Shown in pieces: positions 11,418 through 21,607 of a stretch of DNA of 64,000 bases. Position 1 is the first letter of the stretch. Every line of letters begins with the position of its first letter. The translations under genes were made by a program, and so were the position numbers. Source of the stretch: Sialis fuliginosa (Eukaryota > Arthropoda > Insecta > Megaloptera > Sialidae); NCBI GenBank assembly GCA_961205875.1, contig OY540813.1, positions 3,753,001-3,817,000 of the forward strand, in the 5' to 3' direction. The notes under the pieces were generated by a model. It did no database searches and was not told where the DNA came from. It saw only the letters and a program-made list of their open reading frames with translations.

Positions 11418-12080
11418 TTGATATTTCTACGAAAAATTTAAATTTGATGCATGAAATTTCACTTGAAATTTTTGAATTTAAGCTTTCGTTAAAAGTATGT
11501 TTATTATATAGAAAATGGCGAGAAAAGATGAAATTTTCAAACCGCAAATCTGTATCTCAAATCACTCTCGAGATATGGCTTCTTAAAGTTTCAGTTTTTT
11601 CAAAATTTTGGAGAAAAATCGTTGTAACTTTTGAACCGATGATCGGATTTGATTTTTGTCGACGGATTTGAAATCAACGTGTCAAAATCTATATAATGAC
11701 ATGTAGAATACTTTAAAATTCGACAAAAAAATTTTGGTCATTTTTTGAATTTTTTCGATTTTTCTCAAAAAAAATTTTCCCTAGTTTTAAAGTATTATAC
11801 ATTCCATTATATAGATTTTGGCACGCTGATTTCAAATCCGTCAACTAAAATCAATTACGACCACCCGTTCAAAAGTTACGGCCATTTTTTTCCCCAAAAA
11901 TTTGAAAAAAAAATCTTTATGAGGCTATATCTCGAGAACGGTTTGAGATACAGACCAGCGGTTTAAAAATTTCAACTTTTCCCGTCATTTTCTGAACAAT
12001 TAAGACACTTTTAACGAAATTATAAAAATCTGTAATATGTATTTCATGTATAAATTTCAATTTGTCAGAAATATTAGCCT
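11418..12080. mobile_element. Long foldback element, copy 1
   Basis: An imperfect palindrome of about 660 bp, arms about 310-330 bp, axis near 11745-11755. Words repeated in opposite orientation include 'ATCTATATAATGACATG', 'TCTCGAGATATRGC' and 'CTGTATCTCAAA'. The arms match those of 45950-46710, so this is a mobile family and not a local accident. Short open frames in it belong to the palindrome. A transcript would fold into a long hairpin. Confidence 0.8.
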
Positions 12081-12513
12081 AAATACAAAATCATATCTTA
12101 CGACACAAATAGTAGAAAACATGGAGCAACAACAGTCAAAGAGAAATAAATAACTTTTAGAAACAAATACTACATTTTTAAAACTCTTAGTTATAGGATA
12201 TTGTAAAATAAGTAGGTCGAATCTTGCATTAGATAAACTAACTAATTAAAATTTTCTCATGATCGCAATTGGGGTAAAGAGCTAACAGAAAAGAAGAATC
12301 TTATAGTGGACACAAAAAAAAATTCTACTGCAGTAGCAAAATCCGTACAAAGGTAGAAACAGCGGTCTGACTTGTGAGGACCCGCAAGTTACTTGATTGT
12401 AGCGCTTAAGACGTAACGTCGGTACCGTTTTCCACTTGAACTGTTTTCCAATATGGGAGGGAGGAAGACTTAATGAAAAAACTGTCTGTTTGTCGATGAA
12501 CACTTGCGCTTAC
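12081..12513. other. Unique-looking sequence with no supported gene
   Basis: 12280-12510 has raised GC and no match elsewhere in the window. Short overlapping minus-strand frames are present without domain signatures. Confidence 0.4.
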
Positions 12514-12604
12514 AGCAGCAGATGCAGGTACGGTGGTGTAGAATCGCAATGAGCGTCGGTTTGTACCGTTTACATGGTGGCTGTTTTTCAGCATTTCAAG
12601 ATTT
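12514..12604 (-). other. Exon-like segment, minus strand, 91 nt
   Basis: Bounded by an acceptor-like GTGTATTTCAG on its 5' side and a donor-like GCT/GTAAGC on its 3' side, with one frame open throughout (30 codons, beginning NLEMLKNSHHVNG). The peptide is not recognised, and the surrounding 100 bp are open too. Splice-like borders of this quality arise by chance in AT-rich DNA, so this is a candidate only. Confidence 0.2.
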
Positions 12605-12746
12605 CTGAAATACACTTATCCCTCTTAACAAATTTTCAAACGATGTTTTCCTTTTTCTTAATCATATTTTAAAGTGTATAGTAATCTGTAGATTATCTTG
12701 CCTTTTATTTTCCCAACTAGAAAGGAAGTTACTAATAGATAATAAA

Positions 12747-13040
12747 TAGAGATTGGAAAAATAGTTGTTATTTTCAATGAAATAGTTACTAGTTGAATTT
12801 TTTTTTCGAAAAATAGTTGATAAATAGTTTTTTTTACGATTTAATAATAATTAGTGCAAACGAAGCAGTAAAAAGTGTCGCAAATAGTTTTAAAATAGTT
12901 GGAAAGGTAGATGCAAATAGTTGATTTCAAATTGTGTTCAATCAAACCAGTTTTCTGAAAACGGTGGAGATATGTAATAAAAATTACAATAATAAATGAA
13001 TTTTTACGCAATAGTTGAAAAACTATTTTTCCAATCTCTA
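12747..13040. mobile_element. hAT-type MITE with perfect 8-bp duplication
   Basis: Starts TAGAGATTGGAAAAATAGTT and ends with its inverse (TTTTTCCAATCTCTA). Flanks are identical 8-mers, ATAATAAA at 12739-12746 and 13041-13048. Eight-base duplications with TAGAGATGGG-like ends define hAT elements. 294 bp and non-coding. A reverse-oriented copy is at 62297-62566 and a truncated one at 39829-39991. Confidence 0.9.
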
Positions 13041-13083
13041 ATAATAAATAATAGTCTTGAGGCTTCCGCGGTGATCTCGATAT

Positions 13084-13233
13084 TGATCTTGGCTTCTGGG
13101 TGTAAGCCGCGTCGGTTCGTCGTGTTATCGGCCAACGTTTCGTCACACATTGCAGATGATGATGTCCACTGCAATGTGTAATGAAACGTTAGCCGATAAC
13201 ACAACCAAATCGCCGCGGCTTACACCCAGAATC
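13084..13233. repeat. Repeat D, copy 1, arranged as an inverted pair
   Basis: Two arms of about 70 bp meet head to head: the left reads 'CTGGGTGTAAGCCGCGTCGG' and 'GTGTTATCGGCCAACGTTTC', and the right is its inverse with several changes. A similar unit is at 24645-24795. The sequence recalls ends of non-LTR or Penelope-like elements, but I cannot assign it. Confidence 0.55.
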
Positions 13234-13326
13234 CAAGATCTACAATAAATAATAGGTTTAACAAGACAAATATTAGTGTTTGATATATTTATACAAAACT
13301 GGAAAATACTGAAGTACTCTAGATAC

Positions 13327-13600
13327 TAAAATAAAAACATCTGCCAAGTAAATGCGCAATGCTTCCTCGTGTTAAATTCATCAAAAATAGTTAATTATCG
13401 AAGAATTTAAATAAAAACCGATAAGGTATCCAGATGTACTGCCAGCAATTAAAAAAATTATTATAGGGGGTTTATTTATGATTATTTTGAAGTTTCTGTG
13501 ATTTATAAATTCAGAATACTAGGTTAACTATTTAATTTTCATATAATTTAAAAAAAATAATTAATTCGACATTTTTTTTAATAAGTGATGACCTTATTTC
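13327..13600 (+). repeat. Interspersed repeat A, copy
   Basis: Matches 20-309 in reverse: 'CATCTGCCAAGTAAATGCGC', 'AATGCTTCCTCGTGTTAAAT' and later 'TTAACTATTTAATTTTCATA'. The middle holds an extra block of about 90 bp (13425-13510) absent from the other copies. Confidence 0.65.
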
Positions 13601-14194
13601 CACACATTTTATTATTTTATTTATTTATTAAACTACACAAATAGCTTTTACAACTGCACTTTTCATTTTTACAACTGTAAAAACAAGAAAACTACACATT
13701 AAAATAACCCTTGCCTCCCTGACAGAAAAACAAAGAAAGTCGTTATATACTAATTAATCACTAGTAAATAGAAATGTAAAAGTACTTTAATTTATGCCAA
13801 ACATGTTTAAGGACCCTCGGCAACAGTAACATAAGAACCGCTGCTTTAATACATAAATTGGCTCACATCAAATCAAAATATTAAAAAATCCATCTAGATA
13901 AAACACCGTGTAAACGAGTTGGAAACATGCGGTAAGAAAAAGGCAGGTAGAACGGGGCGATGAGTAGTTGGTATGTCACCGCCACACATTACCCAAAGGT
14001 GTGATTTCTACTGTCTGTCAATTGTTCATTCGTGCGGGTGCAACGTTCGGAGCTAATCAAACCAACGCCGAATAAAAATGGTATAGCTGCTGCACATTCT
14101 AGTGAACATTCAATCAGATCTCTCATTTTATTGAACAGGGATGGTAACATAGTATCTATCGATGGTGGTAGGTCACAATATGACAACTGCATAA
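13601..14194. other. Repeat debris; no gene
   Basis: 13615-13715 resembles the interior of the MITE at 39112-39311 ('AGCTTTTACAACTGCA'), and 13720-13790 is inverse to 7190-7265. 13900-14170 is unique with no domain-bearing frame. Confidence 0.45.
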
Positions 14195-14760
14195 AAAACT
14201 TAAAAAAAAACAATAAAACTGAATTAAAAAAAAATTAAATATTGAAAAGTATATACAGTGTATTTCTAGTTGATGAAGACATAGAAAATTAAAATTTTTA
14301 ACCTTTGGTCAAATTTAACGATGTGTGATTGGTACATTTTGAAATGCCGCCACAAAATTTAATAAAATAGTAATTAGTATTTTGTTTCAAAATTTATATC
14401 TGCAAAAAAAAGTTGAAAACAAAATACTGTTGATTTATTTAAAATTTATCAGTTAGGCATTTCAAAATGCACCAATCACACATCGTTAAATTTGACCAAA
14501 GGTTACTACAACACTTATAATTGTCTCCATGTTAAATTTCCTATGTCTTAATCAACTTGGAACACACTGTATAACAAATATAAAATTTAACAGTTTTTGA
14601 AGTTTCATTTTTTTCTTTCTTAAAGAGTTTTTTATTGGCTTGGCACTGACTTCAAAAACTGTTAAATTTAATTAGTATATACTTTTCAATATCTTTAGAA
14701 TTTTTTTAAGTCGGTTTTATTTTTTTCTTAAAAAGTTTTTTATTTTTCCTTTTTGGTCAA
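14195..14760. repeat. GTCGGTTTTATTTTT repeat split by a MITE
   Basis: The left piece (14195-14255) and the right piece (about 14590-14760) both carry the 'ACTTTTCAATAT ... GTCGGTTTTATTTTTTTCTT' repeat, in opposite orientation. A TA-flanked MITE (14256-14569) sits at the end of the left piece. Related copies are at 22410-22760 and 33685-33905. The repeat type is common in Lepidoptera as I recall it. Confidence 0.55.
14256..14569. mobile_element. TA-flanked MITE, CAGTGTATTYC family, copy 1
   Basis: TA precedes (14254-14255) and follows (14570-14571) ends reading CAGTGTATTTCTAGTTGATG and, from the right, CAGTGTGTTCCAAGTTGATT. Inner arms share 'TTAACGATGTGTGATTGG' and 'ACCTTTGGTCAAATTTAACG'. TA duplications point to Tc1/mariner-type mobilisation. 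314 bp, non-coding; copy 2 is at 52511-52871. Confidence 0.88.
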
Positions 14761-14930
14761 ATTCTAAGAAAATTTATATGGGGCTACCTCGAGAATATAC
14801 TTTTTCAAACAAACAAAAATCTTCAAAATCGGTGCATACATAAAAAATATATGAACTGTCGAATTGAGAGCCGCCTCCTTTTTTTGATGTCGGTTAAAAA
14901 ATGTGTTTTTTTTTTTTGATAGACCAAACA
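14761..14930. repeat. Continuation of the GTCGGTT repeat
   Basis: 'ATTTATATGGGGCTACCTCG', 'TCGAATTGAGAGCCGCCTCC' and 'GATGTCGGTTAAAAA' match the downstream part of this repeat seen at 22410-22560 and 30690-30720. Confidence 0.5.
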
Positions 14931-15479
14931 AAAGTGTATACAAAATCAAAAATAGCCAAAATATCAGTTTCTTTCTAGTTAAAAGGAAGTAACTACTAAA
15001 CGCGAGACATCGAAATAATTTAAAATTTAAATCCATTAAATACATAAGACTATATAACAAGCATTTTGAAACTTATTCAAAATTGGTCTAATTTAAAGTT
15101 GTAGAGAACTATGTCACCAAACAGGTAACCTTTTTTTAATCCAATCTGTACGTATTAAATCCACAAATACATGCCCTAAAGAATATTTTATTTATAACAA
15201 ATGTATTGTTTTTGTCAGTCATCTATGTCATTCAGTGAGCTATGAAAAAGTATATAGGAATGTCATTCTTGATTTATATACCTGTTACGTTCATTTTTTA
15301 AATCGAAACATGATATTCTATGAAACTCGATATTATATTTTTTTTCTACAGACAAGACTAATTTTTGATTTAGAATGAATTATTTTATGAATTAAAATAT
15401 GTATATCTTCATACTTGTCCTTTCATAAAATAGGTATCTTTAAGCCATTGATTAAAAAAACAGTACAAGCAAGAAGGAA
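14931..15479. other. No feature recognised
   Basis: AT-rich sequence without open frames of note or repeats shared inside the window. Confidence 0.45.
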
Positions 15480-15735
15480 GGAATTTTCGGATTTTTTTTG
15501 AAATAAGAAAAAAATATTTTAGATAAAAAAATCGAGTATGTTACTATCTATAATTTATTCCCCATACATTTTTTCTCTCACATTTTTTATTTAATTAATT
15601 AATTATTTAGAATCACCCACACTATTCACTCTCAGTATTAAAAAAGTATAAGAAAGTACCATGGTATCTACAGCAAACACGTACACTGTTCAATCTCTAT
15701 AATACGTATAAGAAAGTCCCATGACACTCATGGCA
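15480..15735 (-). repeat. Repeat F, inverted partial copy
   Basis: Corresponds in reverse to 48960-49210: shared words 'ATAATTTATTCCCCATACAT', 'CACTGTTCAATCTCT' and 'TACGTATAAGAAAGTCCCAT'. A further scrap is at 19950-20075. The better preserved copy at 49012-49405 has TIRs. Confidence 0.6.
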
Positions 15736-16776
15736 GATATTTCTTGTCTGTAATGAACCATTTGAATTACAATAAAAGCAAAAGTAGAAATATAATAAGT
15801 ACGAAATTACTAACAGCGAATCAATTTTCCATTCCAAATACATAATTTTGAAAAAAAAGATACCTTCTATCTTGACGATATAAATTATCGACATTTTCAT
15901 CTGTGATTTCTTAGTGACGTTTAGTAAAGCTAGGGTATATATTCTCGTTCCATGCAACAAATAGTAAAATAAAAACAAGACGTTTTAGTTGTGTGCATGT
16001 GTATGTGTGTGTTTACGACAGTTAATGGGATTCGAAATTGAGTGTGTCATGTCGTCCGAGTCAAATGCAACTGATTGTATCCCGGGGGCGGCTGGATGTG
16101 GGGGGCGCCGGGGGAGAAACACGGAATAGAATGTGCAGCAGGGTTGTCAACTGTTAACTCATCAGGAAAACATAGACAGTAATTGCATAAATGTTATGTC
16201 TTGTTTTGTTAATACCAGGATAATGATATTCTAGTTCATGTCAAAGTTAATTTAGATTTTGATACGTACAGTTGAGAAAGAAAAGTAAAATACTTACTTA
16301 GGTTCAAGTTATTGTAATGTTTGTTCCGTGTCTGTAAATTTACTTCAGTTCAAAGTTGATATAGATAGGTATATACATATATATTTATTTCCATAAGAAA
16401 CATGTATAGATGCATAGAAAAAGTCAACCAAGTATTTTACAAAATAATTAAGCACATAATAGAACAATAGAATAATTAGAGTAAATAGAATAAATATAAT
16501 AAATCCAATAAAATAGAAAATAATTATAATAGTTAATTAATTAGGGGTTCGTAAATTCTCGAAGTATATAATGCCAGTTACTCGACAGCATTGCTTCCTT
16601 GAATTGCTTCAAGGGCAGAGATTTTATATTTTTTGGTATACATTTTAATCATAGAATTTGTGACATTTTTTTATATCAATGTTAGATTTGTTACTGCTGC
16701 AACTAAATTGTTTTTATATATAATATATAGTCTTCTAGAAGTTAGTAAACGAGTTTGTGATCACCGAACCTAACCT
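15736..16776. other. No gene; microsatellite and GC-rich patch
   Basis: A (GT)n-like run lies at about 15988-16012. 16080-16125 is strikingly G-rich (CCCGGGGGCGGCTGGATGTG) for this window and single-copy here. The rest is AT-rich with no signal. Confidence 0.45.
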
Positions 16777-17099
16777 CCTTCCCCTATTATGAACAAATTA
16801 AAATTGATAAATCAACAAATAAGTTGATTAGTTAGTATCTCAGCTAATACCATATTAAAGGTTTTCTAGGTTGCTAAATAAGTATTTGTTAGTTAGTAAC
16901 TAACATTGTTTATATTTAGCTATATTTTTTGCTCAATCGGGTTTAACTGATCGACAAAAAATTTAAAGATAAAAAAAAAGTTTACTCAAAAATTACAGCC
17001 TGTACACTGATTTGAACCAAAAAAGTTACTTATGCTCCATTGTGCGCCGCCCCACCTGACCTGGCACCCCGGGTGGTCGTCCTCCCCCCCTCCCTAAAG
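16777..17099 (+). repeat. Repeat G, copy 1
   Basis: Closely parallels 34920-35190: 'CCCCTATTATGAACAAATTA', 'AGTTGATTAGTTA', 'AAAGTTTACTCAAAA' and the end 'CATTGTGCGCCGCCCCACCT'. The GC-rich termini (here 'CTGGCACCCCGGGTGG', there 'CTGGCGCCCTGGGCGAG') suggest an hAT-like element, but I cannot fix both ends. Confidence 0.55.
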
Positions 17100-17637
17100 C
17101 CAATACAAGAAAACATTAATTAAACAATACAGAAATAAAAATATTTACATATGTATATAAAGAACAAATAGTCTCCGTACGAAAAGCAATATAAAACTTA
17201 TACCAATACATTTCATCGCTTGGTATTTGGATACATCTATTAAAGCCTATATAACAAACAAACGCACACACACAGAAGCAATATAACAACAACGGTCGGT
17301 CACAACTGGCTCATTAACAAAACCTTGTTTACCTTAGCATTTTCACAACTATAAAGCTCTCGAACGACTCCTGTTGAATATCGCATCCGTCAGCAAACAA
17401 ACCGCCCCCTTACCCCTCTCTCTGCCTTGCACCCGCGGGAGGCGACACACACCGCCGCCGCGGTGGTTCTAGACTTGCTCTCCCACAGGACTATACGCGC
17501 AATGCCGTCTCAGTGATAAGTTGTTGTGTTTCGATGTAATAATTGTTTTCGGGGACTCTTGGAAGTTATTTTTAATGTAGTAATTAGTTTATTTTATTTT
17601 TTGAAAGTTAAGAATCAATATTAAAATGTTAGCATAA
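17100..17637. other. GC-rich island (17385-17510) in unassigned DNA
   Basis: 17385-17510 contains CCGCCGCCGCGGTGG and CTCTCCCACAGGACTATACGCGC, strongly unlike its neighbours and not repeated here. It could be a CpG-rich start-site region or a conserved non-coding island; no frame supports coding. (AC)n at 17262-17275. Confidence 0.35.
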
Positions 17638-18265
17638 TAGGCATGATGCCAGTAACAAAGTATTACTGAAATTATGATTTTAAATAATGAAATAGGTTAA
17701 AAATATTCTAAAAAATGTATTTATTTTTATATTAAAAGCGAGATTAATATGATTAATTTTAATTTAGTCAAAAAATATGTTTATTTTTTTTAAAATGACA
17801 TTTTTCTCGAAAAGTACCTACAATATGTGGTGTTTCTTTTTATCATTATTTTGGTGTGTCATAATTTACCTATAAATTCACTATATCAAGTTTGAACCTG
17901 TTTTCTAGTTATAAATTTATCTAAATAATCCCTATTTTTTTTACGTACCCTATTAAATAAAACAGTCATAAATGTTTTTTGTTTTTAATAGGCATAATGC
18001 CAGTAATAAAGTATCACTGAAATTATGATTTTAAATAATGAAATAGGTTAAAAAGATTCTAAAAAATGTATTTATTTTTATATTAAAACCGAGATTAATA
18101 TGATTTTTGTTAAAATAAAAACATAAAATACAGCAATCCGCCATGTTAGATAAAACACCAGTCAGAGTGCATGACGTCGCGGCTAAGTAAACATCATTTT
18201 TATTTCATTAATATCTGCACTGTTTATACCAAAACTAAAACCGAGAAACGTTAGCGATGAAACAA
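17638..18265 (+). mobile_element. Truncated copy of the CAGGATGGTCC element with a partial internal duplication
   Basis: 17765-18265 is collinear with 40545-41095 ('GTCAAAAAATATGTTTATTT' ... 'AATCCGCCATGTTAGATAAA' ... 'ACCGAGAAACRTTAG'). In front of it, 17638-17760 repeats about 125 bp of its own downstream part ('ATGCCAGTAA...GCGAGATTAATATGATT'). Both outer ends are missing. Confidence 0.7.
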
Positions 18266-18599
18266 GGATTTATTATTGTTGACAAAATATTTATATAGGG
18301 ATATTATAACCGAATCGTTACATCAGATGCCGCAATAACCGAGTTTGACTGTAATAACCTTTTCTATAGTAAATTGAATGTTCTACAAAAAACATTTCAT
18401 ATAATTTTCACGTAACATGTGTCGTTCTTGAGATATTTTTAAGTAAACAATTTTGGGATACACGCTCCACCCTCAGCAAATTTTGATGATTGTTGTATGG
18501 GGTCATTCATTAGCTAAATCTCTTAATCCACAGAGTTTTCAACAAGAATGTAATGTGGAATGTTAAGTTTTTTTCTACAACTGTTTCACAGAATTTATA
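18266..18599. other. No feature recognised
   Basis: AT-rich flank of the nested element that follows. 18360-18420 ('CTACAAAAAACATTTCATAT AATTTTCACGTAA') resembles 8435-8475, so old repeat is likely. Confidence 0.4.
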
Positions 18600-18702
18600 A
18601 CGGGTATTATAAAGAATTTGTTCTAGAACAAAAGCTAAGCTGACGCTATCTGCGGGGAGTCAAATTGTTATGAATTTGTTCGGGATTTTAAAGCAGTGAT
18701 AA

Positions 18703-19546
18703 CACAGGTCAACAAAAAAAATATTTTTTTTTGGGTTTCTGTTCTCTTGCTTAAATTCTGATTCTAGACATTGAAAAACACTTAAATATTCATATTTAGT
18801 TCATAAAGTTTGCTTTGGTCTGATTTACAACGATAAGTATGATTTAATTCATTTCATAAACAAAAATAAAACAAATAATGAAGAGTGATGACTTTACCAA
18901 GCTTCTCAATGCTCGTGAAAAACCAGCCTGGGAAAGTTTTAAAGCAGTAGTTGATGGATTTCTTGGGAATCATAGAGCTATTAACTATGCAGAATTGATT
19001 GAAAAAATGCTTGAAAGCTTTAAAGTTATGGGCTGCAGAATGTCTCATAAACTTCATATGCTACATTCTCATCTGGACGAATTTAAAGACAACATGGGGG
19101 CCTACTCCGAGGAACAAGGAGAACGTTTTCACCAAGATGTGATGGACTTTGAACGGCGATATCAAGGACAGTACAACGAGAATATGATGGGAGATTACAT
19201 TTGGGGCTTAGTACGAGAGAGCTCATACGAGCATAAAAGAAATACGAAAAATATTCACTTTTAGACATTAATTTCTTGTTATTTTACATCTATATATTAT
19301 TGTTTATCACAAATCTTGAATAAAAAAGACTCTTCTATCTAAAAAAATATTTTCTAATTATAATTTAGAGTAGAAGTGTAGAAAAAACATAAAAATCAAT
19401 CATTTTCGCCGAAAAATTGAAAAATTGTTCTAGTTTCTACAAAAGCAAACTTTAATAGGAAAAAAAAATTTTTTCCTTATTTTTGTCGTAGGAGAAACCA
19501 AAATTTAACATGTAGAAGTTAGACCCAAAAATCGTGTTGACCGGTG
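18703..19546 (+). mobile_element. Inner DNA transposon derivative carrying a CDS
   Basis: Ends CACAGGTCAAC and (inverse) CACCGGTCAAC, flanked by TAA at 18700-18702 and 19547-19549. A 3-bp TAA duplication is what PIF/Harbinger-like transposases leave, though other classes are possible with so short a TIR. It carries one open frame (18878-19264). The size suggests an internally deleted derivative that kept the 3' coding end of its parent. Confidence 0.65.
18878..19264 (+). CDS. C-terminal part of a multicopy arthropod transposon-borne protein, uncharacterised
   Basis: An ATG-started frame of 128 codons ending in TAG, the only reading frame in the window that I recognise. Motifs in order: FLGNHRA (28-34), LHSHLD (62-67), SEEQGERFHQD (77-87), ERRYQG (92-97) and MMGDYIW (103-109), then a basic C-terminus. 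I recall this set from the C-terminal end of large, multicopy, unnamed proteins in insects, spiders and Hydra; the N-terminal several hundred residues are absent here. Conserved HSH/H and acidic residues could be catalytic or metal-binding, but that is inference. It lies within a TAA-flanked element nested in a MITE. The frame is intact, so insertion may be fairly recent, yet the piece is too short to act as the full protein. No promoter identified. Confidence 0.75.
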   Translation: MKSDDFTKLLNAREKPAWESFKAVVDGFLGNHRAINYAELIEKMLESFKVMGCRMSHKLHMLHSHLDEFKDNMGAYSEEQGERFHQDVMDFERRYQGQYNENMMGDYIWGLVRESSYEHKRNTKNIHF

Positions 19547-19680
19547 TAATAAATGGTTAATAATGTAAATGCTTTTAAATCGCTCTGTTGAGGTCATTCA
19601 TATAAACCATACGATTTATTAGGACACTAGATAGCGTTAGCTTAACTTTTTCTCGTGAGCAAATTCATTTTAGTACCGGT

Positions 19681-21059
19681 CATTTATGTTTTCTTTTTAA
19701 TATTCCTTTTTTAAATGAATTTATAGATTAGTGCATTTGTATATGTCTTTAAAGAAGAAGTCTTTGCGGTGCTTTATTTATTGTTAGTTGTTTTTAGATT
19801 ACAGGTCATTGCAAGCAGAACATCGTGAAGACATAAAAAAGCAAGTTGGAATAATAAAATACTAGATTTTTTTTGCTTTGTCCGCAATGCTGTGTCCTCC
19901 ATACAAAGAAACGATACCTTCTAAAAGCAAGGAAAACATCTGACATGGGTGCTACGGGACTTTCTTATACGTATACTGAGAGAGAATAGTGTACGCGTTT
20001 CTAATTTTATTAAAAATAATATGATAAAAAATTAATGGAACATATAAATTGCAGATAATAATATTTTCTACAATTTTATCTATAGCACTTTTTTTTATAA
20101 GTATAGCTAACCCTTATCACCTTTTTATTATGTTCATAAGAAAAGTAACAAACATTACAGTTAATTTTTCTCACCGATCTTGGTATAGCCAGTGCTAGGG
20201 TGAGATTATGTTTTTTATATGTCACGTATACAATATATGTCAAAAAATAAAAGTTGGTAATAAACAATACAAATAAGTAAACAAAATATAACATTATTTA
20301 TAATTTGAATATATTTTTCACAGTAATTGAGCTGTTTTGATGTCAAATAGTGAGTTTTTTCACGATAAATAGGACTCCGATGTGAAAACTTTGAGTGCCA
20401 AACCCAAAAAACTGACAAAACTAACCATTTTTCCAAAAAAAATGACCGGGTTACAAAAAACTGACATTTACTGATTTTACTGACCAGTTTTGACCCCTGT
20501 ATTTTACATACCTTGATAAAAAACTCAATTCTTTGTTAAAAATGTTTTATGTTGAAGTTTGTCCAGACATTTCAACAAATTCGCCATTAAAAGTATCTCA
20601 CCACAACACAGATATGTTCAATTAATAAAAGTAAATAAAACGTTATATAACAGGCAAACAATGGAAGCCAGTTTAGCAATTATAAAACAAAAGAAACACG
20701 ATTATCGTGCGACATTTATCAAAACAAACATCCGTCTCCCGAAGAGCTGCAAACAAATTATTGACTTAAATACTGGCGATAAAATATTTATAATCCGTAG
20801 TGTTGTTTGAGCAAACACAGTATGTCCGTACACAATTAACGATATTTGTAGAGCGCTAGCAAGAGAAGAGTTTTCATTCACATATTTTCACACTTCTCAG
20901 AGTCGCTATGTAAACATCAATCTGTACTGACGCATTGTTTAAATATTTCCAATACCGGTGTGTGAGAGAGATAGCCTTTATTTCATTACCGACGCTAATT
21001 GGTGTGTCGAAGGAAGAGGAATGTATGAATGCTTAATGTTTTTATTTTATTTTAAATCA
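19681..21059. other. No gene; repeat scraps
   Basis: 19950-20075 resembles repeat F ('GGGACTTTCTTATACGTATA'). 20410-20500 has repeated 'AACTGACA/ACTGACC' words. An 83-codon frame at 20559-20810 starts at TTG, is lysine-rich and has no domain that I recognise. Confidence 0.4.
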
Positions 21060-21607
21060 GCGCATTAGAACTGGTGTTACTCTGGGATATAAATTTTACG
21101 TCTCTCTGTCTGTCTGTCTGTCCGTTAGTGCGCTTATCACTCGAGAACCACTTATCAGATTTACGTGGTTTCTTTTTTAATTCATAGGTACGTTCTCTGG
21201 CCAGGTTATAGGCTATATTTTATTACGTTAGGTAATATAACAACTAAGCAGTGACGATAATAGTAAATCAAGTCGGAAAAAATTTTACCGTCGGCGCGCT
21301 ATTTTGCAATACGCTGCCTAAACCGTTTAATATTGAACAAAATAATGTAGAAAACAACTGTGTAGAATCAAAAGATCTACTACTTCCTTTTTATAACTTT
21401 TTAGTTGGAATATCTAAAAAAATATCTTTAAAAAGAAATTTCACAGAATACGTCACAAAACTATGCAATGCACATATGAAATTAATTTTTAAAAAGTGCG
21501 AGTACGTCTATTTTGTGAAACTTCTTCCTTTTTATTACCAATTAGTTGGAATATCTACCAATACATTTTGTAACAAAAAAACATATGTAACAGAGCGCTT
21601 TTGTTAA
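21060..21607 (+). repeat. Diverged TCTG-type repeat with internal duplication
   Basis: Opens with 'CGTCTCTCTGTCTGTCTGTC', followed by 'CTCGAGAACCACTTATCAGA', typical of the insect dispersed repeats above. 21372-21415 and 21523-21560 are diverged copies of one another ('CTTCCTTTTTAT...TTAGTTGGAATATCTA'), which makes the 118-codon frame here repetitive. I do not call that frame a gene. Confidence 0.45.

Larger units (their letters stand above)
18600..19680. mobile_element. Outer TIR element of the CCGGTATTATAAAG family
   Basis: Left end CGGGTATTATAAAGAATTTG followed by 'AAGCTAAGCTGACGCTATCT'; the right end, read inward, gives CCGGTACTAAAATGAATTTG and 'AAGTTAAGCTAACGCTATCT'. The same ends bound 47926-48206. 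The length (about 1.08 kb) is explained by an 844-bp element inserted at 18703-19546, leaving roughly 240 bp of host MITE. Confidence 0.8.

Noticed and set aside
11444-11966. Two plus-strand frames of about 75 codons
   Set aside because: Both lie in the arms of the long foldback 11418-12080.
12841-13146. 101-codon minus-strand frame
   Set aside because: Mostly translated hAT MITE (12747-13040) plus part of repeat D.
21251-21607. 118-codon plus-strand frame
   Set aside because: It spans a diverged dispersed repeat with an internal duplication (two 'LLPFY...LVGIS' blocks) and shows no domain, so translation of repeat DNA is the simpler explanation.
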